Of a stretch of 61,161 nt of DNA, positions 27,190 through 36,110 are shown piece after piece. A model generated the notes under the pieces. The model was not told the origin of the DNA and ran no database searches. It worked only from the letters and a program-made list of their open reading frames with translations. Made by a program: the position numbers and the translations under genes. Each line of letters begins with the position of its first letter. The first letter of the stretch is position 1. Origin of the DNA: Pandoraea sp. (GTDB taxonomy: Bacteria > Pseudomonadota > Gammaproteobacteria > Burkholderiales > Burkholderiaceae); the NCBI GenBank assembly GCA_031291335.1, contig JARLJF010000005.1, positions 1 to 61,161 on the forward strand. The letters run 5' to 3'.

Positions 27190-27786
27190 TCAGGGCTTCT
27201 TGTTCGGGTCCTTGCCCGGTGTCCCCGGCATGCCAGGCGCGCCCGGCGTTCCAGGGAACGGGAACGTGCTGAACATATTCTTTGCCTGGCTCTGCATCTG
27301 CTCCTGCATCTGCACGAACAGGTTCTTCGATTGCTCGATGTAGTTGGTCATCATGCCCTGCATCATCGGCGCCTGCATGTTCATGAATTGCGCCCAGACG
27401 TCCGGGTTGAAGGCCGCACCTTCGTAGATGCCCTTCGACTGATCGGCCAGCTTGTTCTGAATTTCAATAAAAGTCTGGATGTTCTTCTCGAGATACGTGC
27501 CCATCATCCCCTGCAGCGCATGGCCGTAGAAGCGGATGATCTGGGAAAGCATTGCGCTCGAGAACATCGGCACACCGCCGGTCTCTTCTTCCAGAATGAT
27601 CTGCAGCAGAATGCTGCGGGTCAGGTCCTCGCCCGACTTGGCGTCGACGACCTTGAACTCCTCGGTCTCGAGCACCAATTGCTTCACATCGGCAAGGGTG
27701 ATGTACGTACTGGTTTGGGTATCGTACAGACGCCGGTTCGGATACTTTTTGATCAGGCGTTCGTCAGTCTTCTTGCTCGCGGTCAT
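27190..27786 (-). CDS. phaR: Polyhydroxyalkanoate synthesis repressor PhaR
   Basis: This 198-residue PhaR has an N-terminal DNA-binding domain (KKYPNRRLYDTQTSTYITL) and a central region that binds PHA, followed by a Met/Gln-rich amphipathic part (MNMQAPMMQGMMTNY) and a Gly/Pro-rich tail (FPGTPGAPGMPGTPG). PhaR represses phasin genes and its own gene until it is titrated by nascent polymer granules. It is the last gene of phaC-phaA-phaB-phaR, 134 nt after phaB, and has its own candidate operator upstream at 27865-27883. Confidence 0.96.
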   Translation of the reverse strand: MTASKKTDERLIKKYPNRRLYDTQTSTYITLADVKQLVLETEEFKVVDAKSGEDLTRSILLQIILEEETGGVPMFSSAMLSQIIRFYGHALQGMMGTYLEKNIQTFIEIQNKLADQSKGIYEGAAFNPDVWAQFMNMQAPMMQGMMTNYIEQSKNLFVQMQEQMQSQAKNMFSTFPFPGTPGAPGMPGTPGKDPNKKP

Positions 27787-27817
27787 GCGGTGGGTTTCCT
27801 GCTTTTATGAAGGACTT

Positions 27818-27836
27818 CCCCGACCGACGGTCGGGG
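27818..27836. repeat. Inverted repeat in the phaR leader
   Basis: CCCCGACC-gac-GGTCGGGG is a perfect 8-bp stem 32 nt upstream of the phaR start. With no T-run it is more likely a 5' mRNA structure or operator than a terminator. Confidence 0.5.
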
Positions 27837-27864
27837 TTAGTCACATATTATCGATTCTAGGACG

Positions 27865-27883
27865 TTTGCTGCTATGCGGCAAA
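27865..27883. promoter_or_regulatory. Candidate PhaR operator upstream of phaR
   Basis: TTTGCTGC-tat-GCGGCAAA is an inverted repeat matching in 7 of 8 arm positions. Its core CTGC-N3-GCGG is one base from the CTGC-N3-GCAG-type site reported for PhaR of Paracoccus and Rhodobacter. It lies about 80 bp before phaR, where autorepression would be expected. Confidence 0.55.
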
Positions 27884-27895
27884 GCCCTAACCCGC

Positions 27896-27915
27896 AACGG
27901 GGCATCCGCCCCGTT
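27896..27915 (-). terminator. GC-rich hairpin directly after phaB
   Basis: AACGGGG-catccg-CCCCGTT is a perfect 7-bp stem just 6 nt after the phaB stop on the minus strand. It lacks a T-run, so it may be a partial terminator or an mRNA end protector before phaR. Confidence 0.45.
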
Positions 27916-27920
27916 ACCGC

Positions 27921-28661
27921 TTAGCCCATGTGCAGGCCACCGTTGAGCGAGAAGTCCGCGCCCGTCGAGAAACCGGAGTCTTCCGACGCCAGCCACGCCA
28001 CGATGGAACCGATCTCGCCCGGCTCACCCAGACGCTTGACCGGAATCGTCGCCACGATCTTGTCGAGGACGTCCTGACGAATCGAGCGCACCATGTCCGT
28101 GCCGATGTAACCCGGCGACACGGTGTTGACCGTCACACCCTTGGTCGCCACTTCCTGCGCCAACGCCATCGTGAAGCCGTGAATACCGGCCTTGGCGGTC
28201 GAGTAGTTCGTTTGACCGAACTGCCCCTTCTGCCCGTTGACCGATGAAATGTTGATGATGCGGCCCCAGCCGCGCTCACACATTCCCTCGATCACCTGCT
28301 TGGTAACGTTGAACAGGCTCGTCAGGTTGGTATCGATGACAGCGTCCCAATCCTCGCGCGTCATCTTGCGGAAGACGATATCGCGCGTAATGCCCGCGTT
28401 GTTCACGAGCACATCGACCTCGCCGACCTCGGCTTTCACCTTGTCGAATGCGAGCTTGGTCGATTCCCAGTCACCGACGTTACCTTCGGATGCGATGAAA
28501 TTGAAACCCAACGCCTTTTGATCTTCCAGCCACTTCACGCGGCGCGGCGAATTCGGCCCGCAGCCCGCTACGACCGTGAAGCCGTCCTTGTACAGCCGGT
28601 GGCAAATGGACGTACCAATACCGCCCATCCCGCCTGTCACATATGCAATGCGTTGAGTCAT
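27921..28661 (-). CDS. phaB: Acetoacetyl-CoA reductase PhaB
   Basis: This 246-residue short-chain dehydrogenase reduces acetoacetyl-CoA to (R)-3-hydroxybutyryl-CoA with NADPH. The cofactor motif is TGGMGGIGTS (9-18), NNAG is at 87-90, and the catalytic residues are S140, Y153 and K157, positions equal to those of the C. necator enzyme. The start MTQRIAYVTGG at 28661 has a GGGGGAAG ribosome site; the frame continues upstream without similarity. It lies between phaA (193-nt gap with an 11-bp tandem repeat) and phaR. Confidence 0.97.
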   Translation of the reverse strand: MTQRIAYVTGGMGGIGTSICHRLYKDGFTVVAGCGPNSPRRVKWLEDQKALGFNFIASEGNVGDWESTKLAFDKVKAEVGEVDVLVNNAGITRDIVFRKMTREDWDAVIDTNLTSLFNVTKQVIEGMCERGWGRIINISSVNGQKGQFGQTNYSTAKAGIHGFTMALAQEVATKGVTVNTVSPGYIGTDMVRSIRQDVLDKIVATIPVKRLGEPGEIGSIVAWLASEDSGFSTGADFSLNGGLHMG

Positions 28662-28808
28662 GGAACGCTTCCCCCAAAATAACGGCATAGTTGCCGCCTG
28701 TTGCGACTGCCAATTGACCGACGCGCAGGCCGCGCGTTCCCGCACGCGCCTTTCGTCTCCTGACTACCCCGGCACGAACCCGTGCGCGTTGCACGCACGG
28801 GCGATGCC

Positions 28809-28830
28809 GATTTGATTCTGATTTGATTCT
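28809..28830. repeat. Tandem 11-bp repeat between phaA and phaB
   Basis: GATTTGATTCT occurs twice in immediate succession (28809-28819 and 28820-28830). It is AT-rich within a GC-rich background and has a period of one helical turn, so it may be an operator or part of an internal promoter for phaB-phaR. Confidence 0.6.
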
Positions 28831-28854
28831 CTTCGACGGCAGCTAGAGTGCGCG

Positions 28855-30036
28855 TCAGACGCGCTCGACAGCCAGCGCCACACCCATACCGCCACCGATA
28901 CACAGCGAGGCCAGACCGCGACGGGCATCGCGACGCGCCATTTCATGCAGCAGCGTTACCAGAATGCGACAACCGGACGCACCGATCGGGTGGCCGATGG
29001 CAATGGCGCCACCGTTCACGTTGATCTTCGAGGTGTCCCAACCCATCTGCTTGTTCACGGCCAGTGCCTGCGCCGCAAACGCTTCGTTGATTTCCATCAG
29101 GTCGAGATCGCTCGCCTTCCAGCCCGCACGCGCCAGGCAACGTTGCGATGCCGGCACCGGGCCGATACCCATCACCGACGGATCGACGCCAGCGTTGGCG
29201 TACGCCACGATGCGAGCGAGCGGCGTAAGACCCAGTTGCTCGGCGCGCTTGGCCGACATCACGACCACGGCAGCAGCGCCGTCGTTGATGCCCGAAGCGT
29301 TGGCTGCCGTCACCGTACCGTCCTTCGCGAACGCAGGCTTCAGGCTTGCGAGCGACTCGGCCGTCACGCCATGGCGCACGAATTCGTCGGTGTTGAAGAC
29401 GAGCGGATCGCCCTTGCGCTGCGGAATCGTCACCGGCACGATTTCAGCGTCGAAACGCCCGGCCTTCTGTGCGGCTTCCGCCTTGTTTTGCGATGCCGCG
29501 GCGAACGCATCCTGCATTTCGCGGGTGATGCCGTATTCCTTGGCAACGTTCTCGGCCGTGATACCCATGTGGTACTGGTTGTACACGTCCCACAGACCAT
29601 CGACGATCATGGTGTCGATCAGCTTGGCGTCGCCCATGCGGAAGCCTTCACGCGAACCCGGCAGCACGTGCGGCGAGGCGCTCATGTTCTCCTGACCACC
29701 CGCCACGACGATATCGGCATCGCCGGCGGTGATCGCGTTGGCGGCGAGCATTACGGCCTTCAGACCCGAGCCGCACACCTTGTTGATGGTCATGGCCGGC
29801 ACCATGGCGGGTAGCCCCGCCTTGATCGCTGCCTGACGCGCCACGTTCTGACCCGAACCCGCCGTCAGCACCTGACCCATGATGACTTCGCTGATGTCCT
29901 CGCCCTTGAGCTTCGCGCGCTTGAGGACTTCATCGATCACGATAGCCCCCAGATCCGGCGCTGCCACCTTGGCAATCGAGCCCCCAAATTTACCGACTGC
30001 GGTGCGCGCAGCCGACACAATCACGATATCCGTCAT
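28855..30036 (-). CDS. phaA: Acetyl-CoA acetyltransferase PhaA
   Basis: This 393-residue biosynthetic thiolase condenses two acetyl-CoA to acetoacetyl-CoA, the first step of polyhydroxybutyrate synthesis. Nucleophilic C88 is in [13 protein letters not shown], the His base in [11 protein letters not shown] and the second Cys in SLCIGGGMG. Positions agree with PhaA of C. necator. It lies 61 nt after phaC on the same strand. The sequence differs clearly from the BktB copy at 23219-24400, so the two thiolases are not a recent duplication. Confidence 0.97.
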   Translation of the reverse strand: MTDIVIVSAARTAVGKFGGSIAKVAAPDLGAIVIDEVLKRAKLKGEDISEVIMGQVLTAGSGQNVARQAAIKAGLPAMVPAMTINKVCGSGLKAVMLAANAITAGDADIVVAGGQENMSASPHVLPGSREGFRMGDAKLIDTMIVDGLWDVYNQYHMGITAENVAKEYGITREMQDAFAAASQNKAEAAQKAGRFDAEIVPVTIPQRKGDPLVFNTDEFVRHGVTAESLASLKPAFAKDGTVTAANASGINDGAAAVVVMSAKRAEQLGLTPLARIVAYANAGVDPSVMGIGPVPASQRCLARAGWKASDLDLMEINEAFAAQALAVNKQMGWDTSKINVNGGAIAIGHPIGASGCRILVTLLHEMARRDARRGLASLCIGGGMGVALAVERV

Positions 30037-30097
30037 GTCTCTTTCCTCGTTTTCAAATGAGTCGAACCAGGGGGGATGCCCTTGAGTTGCCGCTCGC

Positions 30098-31948
30098 TCA
30101 GGCTTTGGCCTTCACATAGCGGCCGGGCGCCGGTTCGATGGGTGCATAAGCAACATTACCATACGATTTTGGCGGTTTGACGCGTTTTCCTGCGTAGCCC
30201 GCCAGCCATTCGCTCCAGTCGCTCCACCAGCTTCCCGGGTGTTCCGTCGCGCCAGCGAGCCAGTCGCCCGACTCGACGCCGACATCGTCGTTGCGCCAGT
30301 AGCTACGCTTCTTCTTCACCGGCGGATTGACCACGCCGGCAATGTGACCCGACGCCCCCAGCACGAAGCGGCGCTCACCGCCCAACAGCGGCAGCGAACG
30401 GAATGCCGATGTCCACGGCACGATGTGATCTTCACGAGAACCGAACACGTAAGCAGGCGCATCGATCGCACCGAGATTCACAGGCACACCGCACGTCTGC
30501 ACTACGCCGGGCTGCTTCAGTTCGTTCTGCAAATAGAGATGACGCAGATACCAGCAGAACATCGGGCCCGGCAGGTTCGTACCGTCGCCGTTCCAGTACA
30601 GCAGGTCGAACGGCTGGGGCGCATTGCCCTTCAAATAGCTATCCACCACATAATTCCAGACCAGATCGTTCGGACGCAGGAACGAGAACGTATTCGCCAG
30701 TTCCACGCCGCGCATGAGGCCCGGCGGTTGACCGAGTCCACCACCGATCGTCTGCTCGCGGAACTGCACATGCGGCTCGTCGACGAAGACATCGAGCACG
30801 CCGGTATCGGAAAAATCCAGCAGCGTCGTGAGCAACGTCACACTCGCGACGGGCGACTTGCCACCCTTTTGCCCCTTCGCCGCCAACACGGCGAGCGCAG
30901 CAGCAAGCAACGTTCCGCCAACGCAGAAACCGAGCGCGTTGATCTGCGGTTGCCCGCTGATGTCACGCACCACGTCGATGGCGGCGATCGGCCCTTCCCC
31001 CACGTAGTCGTCCCACGTCTTGTGAGCGAGTGACGCGTCAGGATTGCGCCACGACACGACGAACACCGTGTGCCCCTGTTCCACCGCATAGCGGATCAGC
31101 GAGTTCTCGGGTTGCAGATCGAGGATGTAGTACTTGTTGATGCAAGGCGGCACGACGAGCAACGGGCGCTGATGCACCGTCGGCGTGAGCGGCTTGTATT
31201 GAATGAGCTGGATCAGGTCGTTCTCGAAGACTACGGCGCCTTCGGTCGTCGCCACGTTACGGCCGACTTTGAATGCCGCCTCATCGGTCTGCGACACCTT
31301 GCCCTTGCCCATGTCGACAAGCAGGTGCTGCATGCCGGCGAGCAAGCTGTCGCCGTGCGTTTGCACGAGGCGCTGCTGCGCGTCCGGATTGGTCGCGATG
31401 AAGTTGGCCGGCGAACTGGCCGCGACCCATTGCTCGACCGCAAAACGAATCCGCTCACGGGTCTTGACGTCGGCGTCGACCAGATCGGCCATGCGCATCA
31501 GGAAGCGTCCGTTGAGCAGATAGAGGGCGGCGGGCAACGCGTAGAACGGATTACGCCAGCCGTCCCCTGCGAAACGCCGGTCGCCTAACGCCGGCGCCGA
31601 GTCCAGACCCGGTTGATTGAAGCTCGCGACAAGTTCGGAAAATTCACGCGCGTAATCCGTCTGAAGCGCATTCAGACGCGTCGGATCGACTTGCAGCGGC
31701 GTCGGTTGCGGCAGGCTGCCTGCCTTGCCGAAAAGCTCGAAAAGTCCCGCGAACGGATTCGCGGCACTCGCTGCCCCACCGGCAGCAGAGAATGATGGGC
31801 CGGCAGCTCCCGGCAAAGCCCCGAACATTTGTTGGGCGGCCTTGAACCACTGCGACATGTCCTGAGCGGAGAGCGAAGCGGAGGGAAACTGCTGGGCAAA
31901 CGAGGCGGCAAACGAAGCCGGATCGAAGTTGGCACTGGCGCGATTCAT
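30098..31948 (-). CDS. phaC: Class I poly(3-hydroxyalkanoate) synthase PhaC
   Basis: This 616-residue class I synthase polymerises (R)-3-hydroxyacyl-CoA on the granule surface. The nucleophilic C342 lies in the lipase-like box [10 protein letters not shown]; the conserved Trp/His/Asp blocks include [27 protein letters not shown] and [13 protein letters not shown]. The N-terminal 100 residues are Ala/Phe/Gln-rich and variable, as usual. The ATG at 31948 was chosen because the upstream in-frame extension is arginine-rich and overlaps the divergent promoter region. It leads the operon phaC-phaA-phaB-phaR. Confidence 0.96.
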   Translation of the reverse strand: MNRASANFDPASFAASFAQQFPSASLSAQDMSQWFKAAQQMFGALPGAAGPSFSAAGGAASAANPFAGLFELFGKAGSLPQPTPLQVDPTRLNALQTDYAREFSELVASFNQPGLDSAPALGDRRFAGDGWRNPFYALPAALYLLNGRFLMRMADLVDADVKTRERIRFAVEQWVAASSPANFIATNPDAQQRLVQTHGDSLLAGMQHLLVDMGKGKVSQTDEAAFKVGRNVATTEGAVVFENDLIQLIQYKPLTPTVHQRPLLVVPPCINKYYILDLQPENSLIRYAVEQGHTVFVVSWRNPDASLAHKTWDDYVGEGPIAAIDVVRDISGQPQINALGFCVGGTLLAAALAVLAAKGQKGGKSPVASVTLLTTLLDFSDTGVLDVFVDEPHVQFREQTIGGGLGQPPGLMRGVELANTFSFLRPNDLVWNYVVDSYLKGNAPQPFDLLYWNGDGTNLPGPMFCWYLRHLYLQNELKQPGVVQTCGVPVNLGAIDAPAYVFGSREDHIVPWTSAFRSLPLLGGERRFVLGASGHIAGVVNPPVKKKRSYWRNDDVGVESGDWLAGATEHPGSWWSDWSEWLAGYAGKRVKPPKSYGNVAYAPIEPAPGRYVKAKA

Positions 31949-32049
31949 GATAGCCTGAGTATCACGTCCGTTGCGTTCACGGGCCGGCGCCCGAAACGCG
32001 GCGGCGTGCTTCGCTTTATGAGCGATGCGCCCCGCCTGTGGAGCATTCT

Positions 32050-32063
32050 TGCGTGCGCACGCA
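32050..32063. repeat. 14-bp palindrome upstream of phaC
   Basis: TGCGTGCGCACGCA is a perfect palindrome about 100 bp upstream of the phaC start and 80 bp upstream of the divergent small membrane gene. It could bind a regulator of the pha operon; it does not match the PhaR core exactly. Confidence 0.4.
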
Positions 32064-32142
32064 GGTGTGTCAATGCTTGCGGCGAACGTCCTGAGCGCAT
32101 TGTCCCGTCGCCCCACCTTTTTTTGAATGCGCGTTTGCCCCG

Positions 32143-32379
32143 ATGTTTATCGTTATTCTCGGCTGGCTCTATGTCATCGCGATGGTTGCCATCACTGCGC
32201 CGTCCGTCTGGATGGGGATCGCCCTCTTTTTATTCGGCGGTCTGGCCCCGGTGCTGCTGTGGCTGTACATCGCGGGAAGCCGTATCAGGCGCGCTCGCAT
32301 GATGCGACCCGATGACGCAGCGACACCCGCCGCATCATCGTCGGATCACGAACCCACACCCCCCACACAATCGCCTTGA
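32143..32379 (+). CDS. Small two-helix membrane protein, unknown function
   Basis: This 78-residue protein has two predicted transmembrane helices (about residues 2-20, FIVILGWLYVIAMVAITAP, and 23-46, WMGIALFLFGGLAPVLLWLYI), a positively charged stretch RIRRARMMR just after the second helix, and a disordered Ser/Thr/Pro-rich tail. The charge distribution suggests the C-terminus is cytoplasmic. It is divergent from phaC and converges with pgeF. I recognise it only as a small conserved type of protein near phaC in Burkholderiales; its function is unknown. Confidence 0.75.
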   Translation: MFIVILGWLYVIAMVAITAPSVWMGIALFLFGGLAPVLLWLYIAGSRIRRARMMRPDDAATPAASSSDHEPTPPTQSP

Positions 32380-32410
32380 GTGAGATGGACTCAAGGCATC
32401 ATGAGCCGGG

Positions 32411-33232
32411 TCATGGCGTGCGCCACACAAGCGCCGCCATGCGCCCCGTCGTCCGATCACGTCGGTAGGAATAGAACCGCGTCGCATCGCTGACCGTACA
32501 CCACTCGCCGCCCGACACATCGGCCACCCCCTCGCGAGCCAGTCGCAAGCGAGCGAGCGCACACAGATCCGCCAACGACTTTCCAACGTCCGGATCCCCA
32601 TGCGCGACGAATGCGGCTTGCGTCGCCACTCGCTCCGCCGGTGTCGCCGCAGCGAGAAACGCCTCACGCACCTCGGGACCGACTTCGAACGCCTTCGGGC
32701 CGATGCAGGGGCCAAGCCATGCGATGACCTGTGCGTCGCCGTCACCTTCCGGCAAACGCGCACGCAACGCCTGTACGGTCTGCTCGATCACACCCGCGCA
32801 AAGCCCACGCCAGCCCGCATGCGCAGCCCCCACGGCTCGCCCTTGCACATCGCAAAGCAGCACCGGCATGCAGTCCGCCACCATGACCGTGCTCGCCAGT
32901 CCTGTCGCGCTCGTCACGCTGGCGTCTGCCTGCAACGGATCGCCGGCACTCACCGCATCGAGGGCCGCTTGCGCATCGACCACGCGAGGACCATGGACCT
33001 GTGCCACCCACGCCGACGGCACACCCGTGCGGTCCGCGAGCAGCGCGCGGTTGGTGCGCACCGCCGCAGGATCGTCGTCCGCCTTGTAACCGAGATTGAA
33101 GGTGGCTTGCGGCCCCTGACTCACACCGCCCGCGCGCGTCGTGAACACGGCGCGAACATTCGCCGGGGCTGGCCAGTCGGGGACGATCCAGTCCGCGGGC
33201 ATCGTGTCTTGCTCAGGCAGGGAAGAAGTCAT
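32411..33232 (-). CDS. pgeF: Peptidoglycan editing factor PgeF (YfiH/LACC1 family)
   Basis: This protein of about 273 residues is in the YfiH/DUF152 family. The metal and active-site blocks are [32 protein letters not shown] and [13 protein letters not shown], with the final Cys-containing segment GPCIGP. Family members act as purine nucleoside phosphorylases/adenosine deaminases in LACC1-type enzymes, and PgeF in E. coli prevents L-Ser incorporation into peptidoglycan. The ATG at 33232 overlaps the end of rluD by 20 nt; another in-frame ATG at 33202 is possible. Cotranscription with rluD is likely, the usual order in proteobacteria. Confidence 0.92.
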   Translation of the reverse strand: MTSSLPEQDTMPADWIVPDWPAPANVRAVFTTRAGGVSQGPQATFNLGYKADDDPAAVRTNRALLADRTGVPSAWVAQVHGPRVVDAQAALDAVSAGDPLQADASVTSATGLASTVMVADCMPVLLCDVQGRAVGAAHAGWRGLCAGVIEQTVQALRARLPEGDGDAQVIAWLGPCIGPKAFEVGPEVREAFLAAATPAERVATQAAFVAHGDPDVGKSLADLCALARLRLAREGVADVSGGEWCTVSDATRFYSYRRDRTTGRMAALVWRTP

Positions 33233-34373
33233 CAAGCGAGTCGGGAAGCGTTGAAAAATCAAATTCGAGTCCAAGCGCGGTCATCAGGTCGCGCATGTCG
33301 TCAGGCAGTGGCGCTTGCCAGTGCATGGGACGGCCGTCTTCGGGATGGATCAACCCCAGTCGCCAGGCATGCAACGCCTGACGCGCAAAATCGCCCGGCA
33401 ACGCGGGGCGTTTGTGACGGGGTTTATACAGCGGGTCACCCAGCAGCGCATGACCGAGATGCGAGAGGTGAACGCGAATCTGATGCGTGCGCCCCGTATC
33501 CAGCGAGCAAAGCACCAGCGAAACCGGGGAACCGTCCCATTCTGCACTGGCGACTGTCACAACACGCGTACGTGCCGGTTTGCCGCCCTGCCCCGGGACG
33601 ACGGCCATGCGAGTGCGCTCACGCGGATCGCGGCCAATGGGCGCGTCCACGACGGTGCGCAGCGGCGGGCGCCCCCACACCAGCGCGGCGTAGTGACGCT
33701 TGACCGTACGCGCCTGCAACTGGCGCACCAGATCGGTCTGCGCGATCAGCGTGCGCGCCACGACCATCAGGCCCGACGTCTCCTTGTCCAGCCGATGGAC
33801 GATACCGGCGCGTGGCAGATCCGCGGCCGCTTGTCCGTAACGATGCAGCAGTCCGTTGAGTAATGTCCCGGACCAGTTGCCTGCGGCCGGGTGCACGACC
33901 AGACCCGCAGGTTTATTGAAGACAGCGAGCGTCGCGTCCTCATACAGGGCATCGAGCGGCACGGGCTCCGGCGCGAACGCCAGTTGCTCGGGCAGCGCTG
34001 CCGGCGTGATGAGGACAGCCTCACCGCCCGCCACTTTCTGACGAACCTTGGCAGGCTCGCCGTCGAGCGTGACGCGTCCGTCTTCGACCCACGCTTGCAA
34101 ACGGCTACGCGAATATTCGGGAAAACATTGTGCGAGCGCTTTGTCGAGACGCTCGCCGGCAAGTGAGTCGGGAAGGGTCGCACTGAGCGGGGCATTGCCG
34201 CCCGCCCCGCCCGACAAGGCGGAGCCAGTGAAAGAAGCCCCAGAAAGCGGGCTATCGGAGGCACTCGGGAAAGCCTGCGGAAGCGAGTCGAGATCGTCGT
34301 CAGACGAATCCTCTGCATTTTCCGTGGCAAATGAGGCGGTTACGCTATAATCCGGCAGAATTGAACGGGTCAT
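33213..34373 (-). CDS. rluD: 23S rRNA pseudouridine synthase RluD
   Basis: This 386-residue RluA-family pseudouridine synthase modifies helix 69 of 23S rRNA. An S4 RNA-binding domain (about 75-135, [19 protein letters not shown]) precedes the catalytic domain, with the nucleophilic Asp near residue 195 in [17 protein letters not shown] and the later [16 protein letters not shown] block. The first 65 residues are a Ser/Asp/Gly-rich extension not seen in E. coli RluD. It is divergent from bamD, with start codons only 6 bp apart, and overlaps pgeF downstream. Confidence 0.95.
   Translation of the reverse strand: MTRSILPDYSVTASFATENAEDSSDDDLDSLPQAFPSASDSPLSGASFTGSALSGGAGGNAPLSATLPDSLAGERLDKALAQCFPEYSRSRLQAWVEDGRVTLDGEPAKVRQKVAGGEAVLITPAALPEQLAFAPEPVPLDALYEDATLAVFNKPAGLVVHPAAGNWSGTLLNGLLHRYGQAAADLPRAGIVHRLDKETSGLMVVARTLIAQTDLVRQLQARTVKRHYAALVWGRPPLRTVVDAPIGRDPRERTRMAVVPGQGGKPARTRVVTVASAEWDGSPVSLVLCSLDTGRTHQIRVHLSHLGHALLGDPLYKPRHKRPALPGDFARQALHAWRLGLIHPEDGRPMHWQAPLPDDMRDLMTALGLEFDFSTLPDSLDDFFPA
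34346..34351 (+). promoter_or_regulatory. Candidate -10 box (TATAAT) for bamD
   Basis: A perfect TATAAT lies 29 nt before the bamD GTG, inside the first codons of the divergent rluD. No good -35 hexamer is visible at 17 bp. Because the two starts are 6 bp apart, both promoters must overlap coding sequence of the other gene. Confidence 0.4.
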
Positions 34374-34379
34374 CGAGAA

Positions 34380-35222
34380 GTGAAGCTAACGAGCATGCAA
34401 GCCCTGAAACTTGTCAAACATCTGACGCTGGCCGCCTTCGTGGTCGGCGGTGTGGCCGCCTGCGGCATTCTGCCGGAGAAAGTCGACGAAACGGCCGGCT
34501 GGTCGACGAACAAATTATACTCGGAAGCCAAGGACAGCTTCGATAGCGGCGACTACACCAAGGCCGCCAAGTACTACGAGTTGCTTGAAGGGCGCGACCC
34601 GTTCGGCCCGCATGCGCAGCAAGCGCAGATCAATACGGCTTACTCCTATTACAAGGACAACGAGCCGGCACAGGCGCTTGCCGCCGTTGATCGCTTCATC
34701 CGGTTGCATCCGGACAGCCCGTCGATCGATTACGCCTATTACCTCAAGGGCCTGATCAGCTTCAACGACGATCTGGGTCTGTTCGGCCGCTTCTCGGGCC
34801 AGGATCTCAGCGAACGCGATCCGAAGGCACTGCGCGCGGCGTACGACAGCTTCAAGTATCTGGTCGAGCACTATCCGAGCAGCAAATACGCGAACGACGC
34901 CGCCCTGCGCATGCGCTACGCCGTCAACGCCATGGCTGCCCACGAAGTGCACGCCGCCGAGTACTACTATCGTCGTGGTGCCTACCTGGCTGCCGTGAAC
35001 CGCGCACAAACCGCGCTGCAGGATTACGATCAGGCGCCCGCGTTGGAAGACGCGCTCGGCATCATGATCAAGTCGTACGACAAACTCGGCATGACCGAGC
35101 TGCGTGACGACGCCCGCCGCGTGATGGAAAAGACCTATCCGAAAAGCGGCTACCTGACGGTTGGCCGCCGCATCGATGGTGACGGCAGCGACAAGAAGTC
35201 CTGGTGGCAGATCTGGCGTTAA
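34380..35222 (+). CDS. bamD: Outer membrane assembly lipoprotein BamD
   Basis: This 280-residue lipoprotein is an essential part of the BAM complex that inserts beta-barrel proteins into the outer membrane. A lipobox GVAACG gives lipidated C28; the mature part is made of TPR-like repeats ([58 protein letters not shown]), typical of BamD. A GTG at 34380 is annotated; an ATG 15 nt later (34395) is an alternative. The unusual closeness to rluD (6 bp) suggests overlapping promoters. A terminator follows at 35261. Confidence 0.95.
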   Translation: MKLTSMQALKLVKHLTLAAFVVGGVAACGILPEKVDETAGWSTNKLYSEAKDSFDSGDYTKAAKYYELLEGRDPFGPHAQQAQINTAYSYYKDNEPAQALAAVDRFIRLHPDSPSIDYAYYLKGLISFNDDLGLFGRFSGQDLSERDPKALRAAYDSFKYLVEHYPSSKYANDAALRMRYAVNAMAAHEVHAAEYYYRRGAYLAAVNRAQTALQDYDQAPALEDALGIMIKSYDKLGMTELRDDARRVMEKTYPKSGYLTVGRRIDGDGSDKKSWWQIWR

Positions 35223-35260
35223 ACCGCCAATCGCTTGCCCCAATCGTTGCCTTCACCGGA

Positions 35261-35288
35261 AAGCCCTCGCTCATGCGAGGGCTTTTTG
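35261..35288 (+). terminator. Intrinsic terminator after bamD
   Basis: AAGCCCTCGC-tcat-GCGAGGGCTT followed by TTTG forms a 10-bp perfect hairpin with T-run, 38 nt after the bamD stop. Confidence 0.88.
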
Positions 35289-35333
35289 TTTTCATGACGG
35301 CCCTATAACACCCTCCCAACAGGAGATGGTTCC

Positions 35334-36053
35334 GTGACGACTTCCGCCGCCTCCCGCAAGACGCTTCTCGCTCTGCGTCACGTGCACTTCGAAGATCTCG
35401 GCACGCTCGCGCCTTACTTTATCCAGCGCGGGTACGCGATTGAGTATGTGGATGCACCACTCGCCGATCTGCGCTCGATCAACGCCCTCGCCCCCGACCT
35501 GCTGGTGGTGTTAGGCGGACCGATCGGCGCTTTCGACGAAGTGATGCATCCGTTTATCGCCGACGAGTTGGCATTGGTGAAGGCGCGTCTGGATGCGCGT
35601 GCACCGATCCTCGGCATCTGTCTCGGCGCGCAACTGATGGCACGCGCGCTTGGGGCGAAGGTGTATCCGCTTGGCGTGAAGGAAATCGGCTACGCGCCGC
35701 TGACGCTTACCAGCGCCGGGAAGGTGTCCCCGCTGGCAGCGCTGGGCGATGCGAGCGTGCTCCACTGGCACGGCGACCAGTTCGACATCCCGGCGGGCGC
35801 CGAGCATCTGGCGAGCACCGCGATTGGAGAGAATCAGGCATTCGCATCAGGAACGCACGCGCTGGGTCTGCAATTCCATCTGGAAGCCGACGCCATGCGC
35901 ATTGAATCCTGGCTGGTGGGGCATGCCTGCGAATTGGGTGCCGCAAAAATCGATCCGGTGGCGTTGCGTGCCCAGGCATGTGAGCACCACGCTCGATTGT
36001 CGGCGGTCGCACCGGCGGTCATCGGCCGTTGGCTGGACGAAATGTCAGCCTGA
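35334..36053 (+). CDS. Class I glutamine amidotransferase-like protein
   Basis: This 239-residue GATase-1 protein carries the nucleophile C96 in PILGICLGAQLMARALG, an oxyanion strand VVLGGPIGAFDE, and the His-Glu pair in GLQFHLEAD, so the catalytic triad is complete. It stands alone rather than being fused to a synthetase, like the GMP synthase-related glutamine amidotransferases of unknown partner (YfeJ/GuaA-like). It may hydrolyse glutamine or a gamma-glutamyl compound. The GTG start at 35334 is chosen for the AGGAG 8 nt upstream. It converges with the helicase gene. Confidence 0.88.
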   Translation: MTTSAASRKTLLALRHVHFEDLGTLAPYFIQRGYAIEYVDAPLADLRSINALAPDLLVVLGGPIGAFDEVMHPFIADELALVKARLDARAPILGICLGAQLMARALGAKVYPLGVKEIGYAPLTLTSAGKVSPLAALGDASVLHWHGDQFDIPAGAEHLASTAIGENQAFASGTHALGLQFHLEADAMRIESWLVGHACELGAAKIDPVALRAQACEHHARLSAVAPAVIGRWLDEMSA

Positions 36054-36110
36054 CATCAGAGGGAAGTGAAGGCCGGACACTCGTCAGGCCGTCCCCAATA
36101 CGTCAACGCA

